A stretch of DNA of 29,562 nucleotides from a virus, in the IMG/VR virus record IMGVR_UViG_3300042880_000854, positions 1-29,562 of that record; one strand, written 5' to 3'. Below are positions 8,542 to 17,350 of the stretch, in pieces. The notes beneath the pieces were generated by a model. That model saw nothing but the letters and a program-made list of their open reading frames with translations, was not told where the DNA came from and made no database searches. Each line of letters opens with the position of its first letter. Within the stretch, counting starts at the first letter, position 1. A program made the translations under genes and the position numbers.

Positions 8542-11500
8542 TTATGGTACTGCAGTATCTCCAACTATTGTCCAAGAATAAACTGCAATTATATTAGACC
8601 TTGATGTGTCAGCAATGCTTCCTATTTGGTATTGTAATCCTTGTACCCCAAACGTGACACCGAACTGAAGTATAGGTAATGTATTCCAAGCTATTAATAA
8701 TGTCTGATAATTAGTTTGATTCATTCCACAATTATCAAGCATATTATCCATAGCTGAGACATTAGAAACATCCCAAGAATCTAAAGCCTGATTGAAGTTG
8801 AATGCTGAATTGAACATATCCATCATATTTGTGACACTTGAAACATCCCAATTGTTAACTGGTTGGTTGAATACACTGGCAGATTCAAACATAGCACTCA
8901 TATTAGTTACACCACTTACATTCCAAGAATTAAGATTTTGATTGAAGGCTATTGCTGACTCAAACATACCTTGCATTGTTGTAACACCTGAAGTATCCCA
9001 ATTATTAAGTGGTTGATTGAAAAGCGTTGTATTTGCAAACAAACCATTCATTAGAACAACGTTACTTGTATTCCAAGTATTTAATGGTTGGTTAAATGCT
9101 GAGGCACCATCGAATGTTCCGTTCATATTAGTTACATTTGAAACATCCCAAATGTCAATATCTTGGTTGAAACTTGTAGCATTTTGGAACATTGCACCCA
9201 TTTGAATGTTGTTCGACATATCCCAAGAACTAATATCTTGATTGAAACCAGTTGCACCTAAAAACATTCTTGTGGTATCAGTACATGCTGATGTATTCCA
9301 ATTATTTAATGGTTGATCGAATGCAGTAACCCCCCTGAAAGTACTATTCATCGTTGTTACATTAGATACATCCCAACTATTCAAGTCACCATCAAACGAC
9401 ACACTATCCCTAAAAGTACTACTTAAACTTGTTATTGTTGATGTATCCCAATATTGACTATTATTTATTGTTGTTAATGACGTACAATCTCTAAACGTAC
9501 TTTGTAAATTGTTTGTTGTAGTCAAATTTGGCACGTCAGAAACAGAGGATAAATCCAAATTACTACAACCATAAAAATGACCAGTCACATTTCCAGGTTC
9601 AAATATACCCCATTGTTGAACTGAAAGAATTTTATCTCTGTCTCCTCCATTATTAAATGTCCATCCAGACAACTGATTAAATATTTGTATAGTATAGATA
9701 CCAGTCGATGAATATGTGTGTTCCGTTAACGGATCATTCCATGTATTAATTGTGTCAGTACTACCATCTCCCCAATCAACGATGAAATCATAATTCCCAG
9801 TAGAATCTAATGGTAATTGAAACTTATCATTAGCTGAAGACCCCATTGATGTTAGTGTTGTATCTATATCAAATATAAATGGTGCCAACACTGGTGGTGA
9901 AGTATCCTCACAACTAATGTCATAATATATTTTAATTCCTACAATAACATCAACATCGATATATTCAGCAGGTGGGTTAGGTATTGTTCCAATAGTTATT
10001 TTATTTTCCACAGGTTCAATAATGACATCACTTATACCTGAAAAACTTAAAAGAAGTGACCTAAGTGTATAGTAATAATCATCGTCACCAGGAAAGTCAT
10101 TCAAACTTGTTCCAGTATAAAATGTCGTTGCTGTTGTTAGTAATGAAACTCCTGATAATACAACATCAACTTCAAATATTGCTTGATTCAGAACACAATT
10201 TGTATCACCAGATGTCAAATCTGTGAAACCTTCAATTAACATTTGTTGTGGACCTTTTCTGATATTTTGACCACTATCTATTAGTTCTCCTTCAAATATT
10301 GTATAAGTTTGGAAAGAAGAAACTAAATTATATCCAATAAGTGTTGTTGTTCTTGTTTGAACACAACCATAAAAATCTGTAATTGTTAAAGTATATGTGC
10401 CTGCGGTTAATGCCGAAACTGTTAAACCAGTTTGTCCATTAACATTTGGACTCCAATTAAGTGTGAATGGTGGTGTCCCATCTGTAATAAATGCTGTTAT
10501 TTCACCATTATTACTGAAACTTGGATTTGTACTTGATAAAACAAAATCAAGTGAGCCTAAGTTTGTTATTGTAAATGGTAGGGTTTGAGTACATAAATTA
10601 GCATCAGTAACCACAGCAGTGTAATTACCAGCAAACAAATTAGTAAATGAGTATGTAAGACCTGTAACGTTTAAGATATCGTAACCATTAATTTGGTATC
10701 TATATGGTGCAGTACCTCCAGTTGTTAATCCTAAAGTGACCGAACCAGTTGGTTGATTACAACTTGAACTTGTTGTTTGTGCAGTTAGTGTGTATAATAC
10801 ATTATTACTTACAACGACTGAACCTGAATAAGGACACAGATTTGATGAATCACTAATTGTTAATGTATAAGTATCAGAGCTTAATGATGTAAAGATAAAT
10901 CCAGCATTTTGTAAAGGTTGGATTCCTATTTGTGAATCGTTGTTTGAGTCAGTTAGAGTGTAAGTATAGGGTGCAGCACCTCCAAAGACAGAAACTGAAA
11001 TTTGACCATCTAAATTATTACAATTGGAATTATCAACGTTAATTGTTACAACAGATAATGCACTTGGTGTTAATAAAGTAGTATATGCTGTAGATTGACA
11101 TAATCCCGCATCCGTAACCGTAACTGAAAAATAACCAGCAGGTAATCCTGAAAAAGTATATGAAGTTGCAAATGTTATAACAATCTCACCATTTGAACCT
11201 TGAATATGATATGGAGCAGTTCCACCTGAGATATATATTGTTGATTGTCCAGTTGCGGAAAAACAAGTTGGTTGTACATCATTAAGTAAAATTGTTCCTA
11301 ATGTTGGAACTTGACCAATTATAGCCCCTTGTGATGTTACACACCCAAGTCCATCTGTAACTGTAACAGAATATGAACCATTCGTTAATCCCGTAATAGA
11401 AGATGTTGTTTCACCATTAGGTAACCAAGAATAAGTATATGGTGGTGTACCAGTTAAACCAGTTACATATAATGAACCCAAACTGTTTACACAGGCCGAA

Positions 11501-12060
11501 TTATTAATTTGATATAAACCAAAATTTAATGTTGATGAACTTTTAACTATACAACTCTCACTTTTTCCTGTACAACCACCACCATCATCAGCAATTACAT
11601 AATATGTTCCAGCAGATAGTGAAGTAAATGTATTACTTGTGTTTTGGGTCGTTGCTGAACTAATGAATCCACTTGTCAACTCATAAAGATAATAAGTGGA
11701 AGCAAAATACAGATTTGATGTTGCAGCAGTTAAAGAACCATTGTCAAAACCACAACTTGTGTTGGTACTATCTATTAATGATACACAAGAACCTGAAGAT
11801 ATATAAACATTTAACAATGAATATGTATTTCCCGAAGGACAACTATCTACTACATAGAATGTATATGTTCCAGCAGATAAAGAGTTTATACTATATCCAG
11901 TAACACCCGCACCTAATGGAAATGTTCCCAATGATGGACTAACCCAATCGATAGTATAATCAGGTGCAGTACCATTAATAGTAATACCAAACGCACCACT
12001 ATTAGTATTTGAACAATCACCAGTTACCCCCGTTAATGTTACTATTAAACTACAAGCCAT
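8542..12060 (-). CDS. SprB-repeat / PKD-like / DUF285-repeat protein, candidate distal tail adhesin
   Basis: The 1172-residue product is built of modules. Residues 1-575 are about seven SprB-like units of 75-90 residues (GTPPYTYSW ... GLTNGSYSVTVTDGLGC is typical). Residues 576-725 are a beta-rich stretch I cannot assign. About 740-795 is a PKD-like domain (FIVDWGDGSTD ... EHTYSSTGIYTIQIF). Residues 870-1119 are ten exact 25-residue BspA-like/DUF285 units (SWDVSNVTNM...MF..A..FNQPLN). The last 50 residues form a separate cap. SprB repeats and DUF285 belong to cell-surface adhesins of Bacteroidota, but no signal peptide or secretion tail is seen, and the ATG overlaps the stop of the baseplate-type gene upstream (TAATG). 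A virion adhesin or receptor-binding fibre is the likeliest role; a host-surface mimic is possible. Confidence 0.65.
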   Translation of the reverse strand: MACSLIVTLTGVTGDCSNTNSGAFGITINGTAPDYTIDWVSPSLGTFPLGAGVTGYSINSLSAGTYTFYVVDSCPSGNTYSLLNVYISSGSCVSLIDSTNTSCGFDNGSLTAATSNLYFASTYYLYELTSGFISSATTQNTSNTFTSLSAGTYYVIADDGGGCTGKSESCIVKSSSTLNFGLYQINNSACVNSLGSLYVTGLTGTPPYTYSWLPNGETTSSITGLTNGSYSVTVTDGLGCVTSQGAIIGQVPTLGTILLNDVQPTCFSATGQSTIYISGGTAPYHIQGSNGEIVITFATSYTFSGLPAGYFSVTVTDAGLCQSTAYTTLLTPSALSVVTINVDNSNCNNLDGQISVSVFGGAAPYTYTLTDSNNDSQIGIQPLQNAGFIFTSLSSDTYTLTISDSSNLCPYSGSVVVSNNVLYTLTAQTTSSSCNQPTGSVTLGLTTGGTAPYRYQINGYDILNVTGLTYSFTNLFAGNYTAVVTDANLCTQTLPFTITNLGSLDFVLSSTNPSFSNNGEITAFITDGTPPFTLNWSPNVNGQTGLTVSALTAGTYTLTITDFYGCVQTRTTTLIGYNLVSSFQTYTIFEGELIDSGQNIRKGPQQMLIEGFTDLTSGDTNCVLNQAIFEVDVVLSGVSLLTTATTFYTGTSLNDFPGDDDYYYTLRSLLLSFSGISDVIIEPVENKITIGTIPNPPAEYIDVDVIVGIKIYYDISCEDTSPPVLAPFIFDIDTTLTSMGSSANDKFQLPLDSTGNYDFIVDWGDGSTDTINTWNDPLTEHTYSSTGIYTIQIFNQLSGWTFNNGGDRDKILSVQQWGIFEPGNVTGHFYGCSNLDLSSVSDVPNLTTTNNLQSTFRDCTSLTTINNSQYWDTSTITSLSSTFRDSVSFDGDLNSWDVSNVTTMNSTFRGVTAFDQPLNNWNTSACTDTTRMFLGATGFNQDISSWDMSNNIQMGAMFQNATSFNQDIDIWDVSNVTNMNGTFDGASAFNQPLNTWNTSNVVLMNGLFANTTLFNQPLNNWDTSGVTTMQGMFESAIAFNQNLNSWNVSGVTNMSAMFESASVFNQPVNNWDVSSVTNMMDMFNSAFNFNQALDSWDVSNVSAMDNMLDNCGMNQTNYQTLLIAWNTLPILQFGVTFGVQGLQYQIGSIADTSRSNIIAVYSWTIVGDTAVP
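8704..9453 (-). repeat. Ten tandem 75-bp units encoding DUF285/BspA-like repeats
   Basis: Each unit encodes exactly 25 residues beginning with aromatic-W/x-D/N-V/T-S and ending in FNQPLN-like sequence. Units differ from one another at many positions, most strongly in the first, third, fourth and last, so the array is old and not freshly expanded. Confidence 0.85.
10336..12060 (-). repeat. About seven SprB-type coding repeats
   Basis: Seven diverged units of 75-90 residues make up residues 1-575 of the adhesin candidate. Shared landmarks are a Cys near the unit start, a G-G/T-x-PY segment, and GxYxxxVTD followed by Cys. The first two units lack the PPY landmark and are the most diverged. Confidence 0.7.
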
Positions 12061-15000
12061 TAACTACAATATATTTGAAAGTTTATTCCGATATCAATAG
12101 TAAATACTAATCCGTTGTCATCAGTTTGACAAGTTTGATTATATACTATAACTTTATCGTTATCAGTTAAATAATAATCATATCCCATATTTTTCAAAGA
12201 GTCTAAAGAAGAAATTAAAGCGTTATAGTATTGAGTTTGACTTGGTGCATTGAAAGGTGTGAATGAATATGTCGAACCATTGAAAAATGGTAGTTGAACC
12301 ATAGTAACATTGTTAATTTTTAACTCTATGTACCACTCACTCGTCAAAGTATTGAGAACACAATCATTCAATTCATAACCATTATTCGTTAAATAGTTAT
12401 TCAATACTTTACCTAAAATACCAGTAATAGAAGTAACTTGAGGATCTGATTGCCATGGATAAATTGAACACTCAACTGATTCTATATTACAATCGTATTC
12501 AAACACATTAGTAATTAATGCACCTGGTCTGTTAAGTGCTGGTCTACCTTTGAATCCACCACCATTATTAGCAGATGTATTACTTGGTGGGAATTTTATC
12601 GATGGAACACTTACACCACTTGGTGGTGTTGTAACTAATACCCCACCTTGAGGATTCCTAATTGGTGGTACAGTTTGTGTTCCCCCTTCATTACCTGCAA
12701 TAAGTTGACATCCTTCTTGTCTTCTCCATACAAATTTTTGTCTATGGAATATCGAATTTTCCATCTTGATACCAGTATTCCATATAGTTGTTGCCGGCAC
12801 CATTTGTTCAATCAATCTAATCCAATAATCACCCATACCATTAACATATTCAATCATATTTTCATACTTGAAATTGTTGTTGGTTAAATTTGCAAACTCC
12901 TCAGATTGAATATATTTCCAATAAATTGATTCTAATGTTGGGTAACCCCCAGTTTTACCATTCGATGCAAATTGTCTATTTCTTACATTAATTGTATTTT
13001 GCCAAAATGTCTGAGCAAATTCAAAAAATGTTTTACGTTTTGGTTGTGGATTTATTATAGTCCAGTCAACTCCGCCCCTATCAGGGTATATTGTGTAAGG
13101 ATTAGGGTCACAATAAGTCGGTGGTACATAGTTAAGACCTTCGTTAGGTATTGGGTAATTATATTTTCTTGACATCGCCCAAACATCATAAACAATACCT
13201 TGTGCTGGATTCATAAAAATGTCAACATTTTTGACATTCATAACCAACTTATCATCATTAACAAAATATCTTGCATTGAGATTTCCATCCAAGTTACTTC
13301 TCAATCCAGTTTCAGAATCGTACCAACTCTTATTATTATCGATTTGAGGTGTTAAAACAAACCCCAAATTCATAAATGGAAATTCTCTATATCGATTCAA
13401 ATATGTTTGTCCATAAGTTGGTGGTAATAACGTTGTTTGTAAGTTTGTACTCTGACCAGTGAAAGTACTGAAAGTTGGTTCAACAACTGCAGGACCTCTA
13501 TGTTGTGGTGTTTGTTCAAACCATCCACCACCAATTTGAAAGAAGTAATCATCTGAATCAGGTGGTGTTGATGGATATCCCTCGTTGTCAATAGGATAAT
13601 CAGACAATGAAAGATTAACACTTGTTATTGAATTAGTTGTTGTGAATCCTGTGTAAGTTATACCCTGAATAGAAAACAAATTTCCTTCTTCAAGTGTGGG
13701 TGTTTCAGAAATGTAAGTACCCCCTGATATTGTTGCCCAATATGTGTTAAACTGACCTAAATTAATTTTGTCATCAGCCAAATAAATATATTCGTTGAAT
13801 TCTGTTAGAGCCTCTGGTGCCCCAATCATTCTCAACAATCCCTCGATAGATTTTCTTGTACCTTTGGCTTTGAAGAGATATGCTGAGTTTAATATGATGT
13901 TTCTATAATACTGATAATTTAACTCATCTGGTGAGGTTTGTGTTGATACTCCAGCAAAGTTAGATGTATCATTGTTTGTTTGTCCAAATACTGAGGTTAG
14001 AAAATCATCACTTGATACTGGTGAAATATTTGTACTCCATCCTAATGTTAATGCTAAATTTCTTAATAACTGAGATGGTATATCATTTCCAACGTTATAG
14101 TTTACTGATGGCATAAATGAAAGTGCTGTGATGTATTTTTGTACATCATCGAAACTTCTACCATAAATTTGTAAAACCTTTTCTACTTTTCTTCCATCAG
14201 TATCAAAATCATTAAAAGCACCAGTAGTTAAAAATCTTGATATTAAGTTCGTTTTATTACTATCATAGAATTCACTAATTTGGTTTAGTGAAATTAAATA
14301 TTGTTGGAAATTGGCAGTTAAAATGTCTATATTCCATCTTCCATATAATGGCCAACTCAAAAATCTATTCTCAATATAGAAAGTACCATCTTCAGCCTCT
14401 ATAGGAACTTTGAAACTTGATGTGTATATTGGGGAAACATTCCTATTCAAAAGAAAGTTTTCCACTTCATCTAAATCCTCGTTGAATGTTTTTGATACAA
14501 CAGAATCATTAGGTCTAACAATAATATCATCATAAGAAATACTTGAACCTGAAAATGGATTACCTGCAACATAAATTGTTAAAACACCTGATGTAAGACT
14601 TGTTGTTGGGATAATTCTTGTTACGTTATACCCATTACCCAAATAATATAAAGAGTAATTAGCATATTGGAGAGTCATATCTCTTAACGGAGAAACTTGT
14701 ACCTCTCTGAGTTGAAGATTTCTTGTTGAGTTGATAGTAAAATCAACCTCAAATGGATTTCTAAGTCTTGCTACATCTAAGTTGAAGTTTGTTTCGTTTG
14801 TTACATCATTATAAATAATATTTGTTGCCGTTAGGCCAGACGTATAGTTTAATCCTATTGCAGTAGATTCAATTGCCGCAGGATAGTAACTTATAATTGT
14901 TGTAATTGCGGCTGACATTCTCTTAACCATCGACCCATAAGTTGTATAGTTAAGAACTTGTGTTAAATCAAAGTTAGGATAAACCTTGAAATTATTTTCA

Positions 15001-15233
15001 ATAATACTTTTTGCTTGTTCAACATCATTGATACCCATAGACTCCAAACTCATAGGATTGGAGAATACACCAGTACTGAAAGTTCTATTTACCTTTTCAG
15101 TTACTGCAGTTGTAAAACTAAAATTACCTTGGGTCAACCCACCTCCAGCAACAAGTTGAACTCCAACTAAATTGTCTGAAAAAGTGTCAGCCCCTGATGC
15201 ACCTTGTGGTGGACAAGTAAAATTATTGGCCAT
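12060..15233 (-). CDS. Large baseplate protein with P2 gpI / T4 gp7-like motif
   Basis: The 1057-residue product contains ILNSAYLFKAKGTRKSIEGL at 447-466, continuing LRMIGAP to 473. This strongly recalls the 'lY..KGT..al...l...lG' core of the Tail_P2_I (gpI) family, whose members correspond to T4 gp7 in the baseplate wedge. The length is close to T4 gp7 (1032). Just before it are helical, charged stretches (320-410); residues 100-310 and 480-850 are beta-rich, and 880-920 is a Pro/Gly/Asn-rich flexible part. The C-terminal 140 residues look like a small separate domain. Both ends overlap neighbours as TAATG, so it is translationally linked to the 302-residue protein and the adhesin candidate. 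gp7-like wedge protein is a reasoned guess from motif, size and operon; baseplate or tail protein is much surer. Confidence 0.55.
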   Translation of the reverse strand: MANNFTCPPQGASGADTFSDNLVGVQLVAGGGLTQGNFSFTTAVTEKVNRTFSTGVFSNPMSLESMGINDVEQAKSIIENNFKVYPNFDLTQVLNYTTYGSMVKRMSAAITTIISYYPAAIESTAIGLNYTSGLTATNIIYNDVTNETNFNLDVARLRNPFEVDFTINSTRNLQLREVQVSPLRDMTLQYANYSLYYLGNGYNVTRIIPTTSLTSGVLTIYVAGNPFSGSSISYDDIIVRPNDSVVSKTFNEDLDEVENFLLNRNVSPIYTSSFKVPIEAEDGTFYIENRFLSWPLYGRWNIDILTANFQQYLISLNQISEFYDSNKTNLISRFLTTGAFNDFDTDGRKVEKVLQIYGRSFDDVQKYITALSFMPSVNYNVGNDIPSQLLRNLALTLGWSTNISPVSSDDFLTSVFGQTNNDTSNFAGVSTQTSPDELNYQYYRNIILNSAYLFKAKGTRKSIEGLLRMIGAPEALTEFNEYIYLADDKINLGQFNTYWATISGGTYISETPTLEEGNLFSIQGITYTGFTTTNSITSVNLSLSDYPIDNEGYPSTPPDSDDYFFQIGGGWFEQTPQHRGPAVVEPTFSTFTGQSTNLQTTLLPPTYGQTYLNRYREFPFMNLGFVLTPQIDNNKSWYDSETGLRSNLDGNLNARYFVNDDKLVMNVKNVDIFMNPAQGIVYDVWAMSRKYNYPIPNEGLNYVPPTYCDPNPYTIYPDRGGVDWTIINPQPKRKTFFEFAQTFWQNTINVRNRQFASNGKTGGYPTLESIYWKYIQSEEFANLTNNNFKYENMIEYVNGMGDYWIRLIEQMVPATTIWNTGIKMENSIFHRQKFVWRRQEGCQLIAGNEGGTQTVPPIRNPQGGVLVTTPPSGVSVPSIKFPPSNTSANNGGGFKGRPALNRPGALITNVFEYDCNIESVECSIYPWQSDPQVTSITGILGKVLNNYLTNNGYELNDCVLNTLTSEWYIELKINNVTMVQLPFFNGSTYSFTPFNAPSQTQYYNALISSLDSLKNMGYDYYLTDNDKVIVYNQTCQTDDNGLVFTIDIGINFQIYCS

Positions 15234-16141
15234 TATTGAGTGATATTTGTGAAGTTTTTACTGAAATCAATATTGTCAACCCTATCTTGTCTAACCTCAT
15301 ATAATAGGTCATTAAATTGGTCTCTAATTTCGTATAGATTGTATTGTTTATATATGTTATTATCACTATCGTATAATGTGTATATACCATCATCAATAGA
15401 TTTGGTTTGATTACCAAATAAACCTATAGCTAAGGTTGAGAAATCGTGTTCCGCAACTTCAATATCCATAACAATTGGATTGAAAAAAGTATTTGTGATT
15501 ATAATACTTTGATTTGGTTGTCCTATGAATGGAATTGCATTTGGTTTGTTTGTTGGTGCTGTTGATGGTGATAAAGTACAGAAGATTAAATTTGTATTTG
15601 AATCAGTGTATCTATATCTTATTGATTTTTGTGATGTGTTTGTCAAATTTTGAACAACTGGTTCACAAAAGAAAGAAGATGTTATTATTCTAAAAAAGTT
15701 TGGTATTTTTGAACCATCTGAGTTCAAATACTCAACTCTAAATCCAACTAAACCTTGATTTACAAATTTATTAATGAATTCGTTTGGAACAGAATTAAGG
15801 TCAATCACAAGTCCTTTCACATTCGGTAATGCGGATAAAATTCCACAATCCAAAATAGTTGTTCTTATTTGAGCAGGTCTTATCATCAGGGTATATATAC
15901 CCAATCTATTAAATTGTTCAGCAGGTAAAGTTAAATTATACAATCCACCCAATATTTCAACGTTGGCATTTCCACCAGTTTCTGAATTATTGAAATATGG
16001 TCTTAGTATTGATTTAGCATCCAACTTTGTTAGTACAAAATTTTGTGTTTCATCTCTTGATGGTGTATAATTCAATATGATTTCCACATCTTCGGGTGAA
16101 ACATCAGCAGGTCTTATTGTACCGTAATTACCTATTGCCAT
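15233..16141 (-). CDS. Uncharacterised phage virion protein, baseplate operon
   Basis: I do not recognise a family for this 302-residue product. It begins MAIGNYGTIRPADVSPEDVE and is mixed alpha/beta. Residues 65-130 (GLYNLTLPAEQFNRLGIYTL, then IRPAQIR and LDCGIL) read like a compact domain, and the middle alternates short beta strands. The C-terminal 60 residues (SIDDGIYTLYDSDNNIYKQY onward) turn helical and charged and could be an arm that binds a partner. No membrane span, signal peptide or catalytic motif is seen. It starts 33 nt after the previous gene, behind an ATTTAT-type motif, and its stop overlaps the next ATG. Operon position points to a baseplate or baseplate-proximal role. Confidence 0.5.
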   Translation of the reverse strand: MAIGNYGTIRPADVSPEDVEIILNYTPSRDETQNFVLTKLDAKSILRPYFNNSETGGNANVEILGGLYNLTLPAEQFNRLGIYTLMIRPAQIRTTILDCGILSALPNVKGLVIDLNSVPNEFINKFVNQGLVGFRVEYLNSDGSKIPNFFRIITSSFFCEPVVQNLTNTSQKSIRYRYTDSNTNLIFCTLSPSTAPTNKPNAIPFIGQPNQSIIITNTFFNPIVMDIEVAEHDFSTLAIGLFGNQTKSIDDGIYTLYDSDNNIYKQYNLYEIRDQFNDLLYEVRQDRVDNIDFSKNFTNITQ

Positions 16142-16160
16142 TTTATATAATCTGTTTTTT

Positions 16161-16168
16161 AATAAATA
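16161..16168 (-). promoter_or_regulatory. ATTTAT-type promoter candidate inside the baseplate operon
   Basis: On the sense strand TATTTATT lies 19 nt before the ATG ending at 16141, in the 33-nt gap between the 391- and 302-residue genes. It is one of only two real gaps downstream of the gp6-like gene, and both contain the motif. Confidence 0.35.
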
Positions 16169-16174
16169 TCAATT

Positions 16175-17350
16175 TTATGTTTTTATAACGTTGAAAAAAC
16201 CATACCCATATTTGGTTAAGTCCCCAACATTATCAACCTCACCCAACCTCATAAATCTTTCCAATGCTGAGTTTTTACCCCTCTCAACAAGTACAGCCGA
16301 TTGTATTTCAGGTTCATCAACCACGTTAAGTAGAAATTCTTGTTTTGTTATTGCTGAACAAACAACATCAATTGGTGTTACACCTGAAAGAACAAAAATT
16401 GTTGTTCCATCTTCATAATCATAGTAATCCATACCATTAATTGTGTAAGCAGTATAAGGTAATTGTGGGTTTCCACTATATACAATACCAACAACACCAG
16501 TTGAACCAGTAACTTGTTCATCAGCTTTATATTTACCACCATAAAGACTATTCTTAGGCCCGTATTGTGATAAGTCTTCGATTGATGACTTTGTAAAACC
16601 CGTTATTATTAAAGGACCTGAAAGATATGGATTTGTCCCTCCTTGGTATATTTCACAAGTTGAGTCACCACTAAACAAAAAGTCATATTCTAAAGGTGTA
16701 CCTGACCAACTACCACCTTGTGGAATGAAAAATGCAGTTCCACTTGGATTGTCAATTGTAACACCAGTAAATGGAACATTAACTTTCTTTTTAATCAAGT
16801 TATTTCCCCAAGGACTCATACCACTAAATGTAATTGTATATTCACCAGGGGTTAAATAAGTGTGGTTATATGGGGATGGTAAGTTAGAATCAACAACTAC
16901 AACAGCTGAGTTGTCCCCCCAATCCAAATAGTACTTTGAAAAACTTAAAAATTTTTTTAATTCGAGCTCCGATGTATTGTAAAAAGAACAAACTAATGGA
17001 GGTGCTGTACTACCTGATACTAAGAAATTTAACATAGTATCTTTTTGTAATATAAAACCATCAAATACAGAATAATATCCGAAATCGACTGCTGTTTGTG
17101 TCAAAAATACTGGTATGGTTAAACCAGTTAATAATGAGGAACCATCAGTTCCACCTGATAATATATCAGTTAAAGCAGAATATGCTATTGTAAAACCAGT
17201 GTAGTTTTGGGTTGTTGTTGTAGTCGTTACTTCACAACAAGGGTCTATCGTTACACCAGTTGGTGAATTACCTGCATTATATTTTACAAAGAATTTATCT
17301 CCATTGATAAATTCTGGTGAAATTCTTATATGAAATTTTCTATCTTGCAT
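16175..17350 (-). CDS. PKD-domain phage virion protein
   Basis: The 391-residue product has a PKD/Ig-like segment at about 135-193: YYLDWGDNSAVVVVD, then YNHTYLTPGEYTITFSG. The WGDNS and HTYxxPGEYTI landmarks are those of PKD domains, which usually serve as stiff surface spacers. Before it, residues 38-48 hold a CC-x2-TTTTTT linker like the Thr run in the rightward 506-residue protein. The C-terminal 80 residues (QEFLLNVVDEPEIQSAVLVE, then RFMRLGEVDNVGDLTKYGYG) are helical and unlike the rest, and may attach the protein to the baseplate. Its ATG overlaps the preceding stop (TAATG). No named family is recognised; structural protein is likely from context. Confidence 0.55.
   Translation of the reverse strand: MQDRKFHIRISPEFINGDKFFVKYNAGNSPTGVTIDPCCEVTTTTTTQNYTGFTIAYSALTDILSGGTDGSSLLTGLTIPVFLTQTAVDFGYYSVFDGFILQKDTMLNFLVSGSTAPPLVCSFYNTSELELKKFLSFSKYYLDWGDNSAVVVVDSNLPSPYNHTYLTPGEYTITFSGMSPWGNNLIKKKVNVPFTGVTIDNPSGTAFFIPQGGSWSGTPLEYDFLFSGDSTCEIYQGGTNPYLSGPLIITGFTKSSIEDLSQYGPKNSLYGGKYKADEQVTGSTGVVGIVYSGNPQLPYTAYTINGMDYYDYEDGTTIFVLSGVTPIDVVCSAITKQEFLLNVVDEPEIQSAVLVERGKNSALERFMRLGEVDNVGDLTKYGYGFFNVIKT

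Noticed and set aside
8704-9453. Regular 75-bp repeats as a CRISPR array
   Set aside because: Units are in-frame coding repeats of 25 residues with diverged sequence and no spacer/repeat split or cas genes.
8542-12060. Diversity-generating retroelement target in the adhesin candidate
   Set aside because: No reverse transcriptase, template repeat or A-biased variable C-terminus is visible in the window; it could only be excluded fully with the whole genome.
8542-12060. Host-encoded adhesin in a prophage or bacterial contig
   Set aside because: The gene overlaps the stop of a baseplate-type gene in the same operon and has no visible signal peptide; every flanking gene is phage-like.
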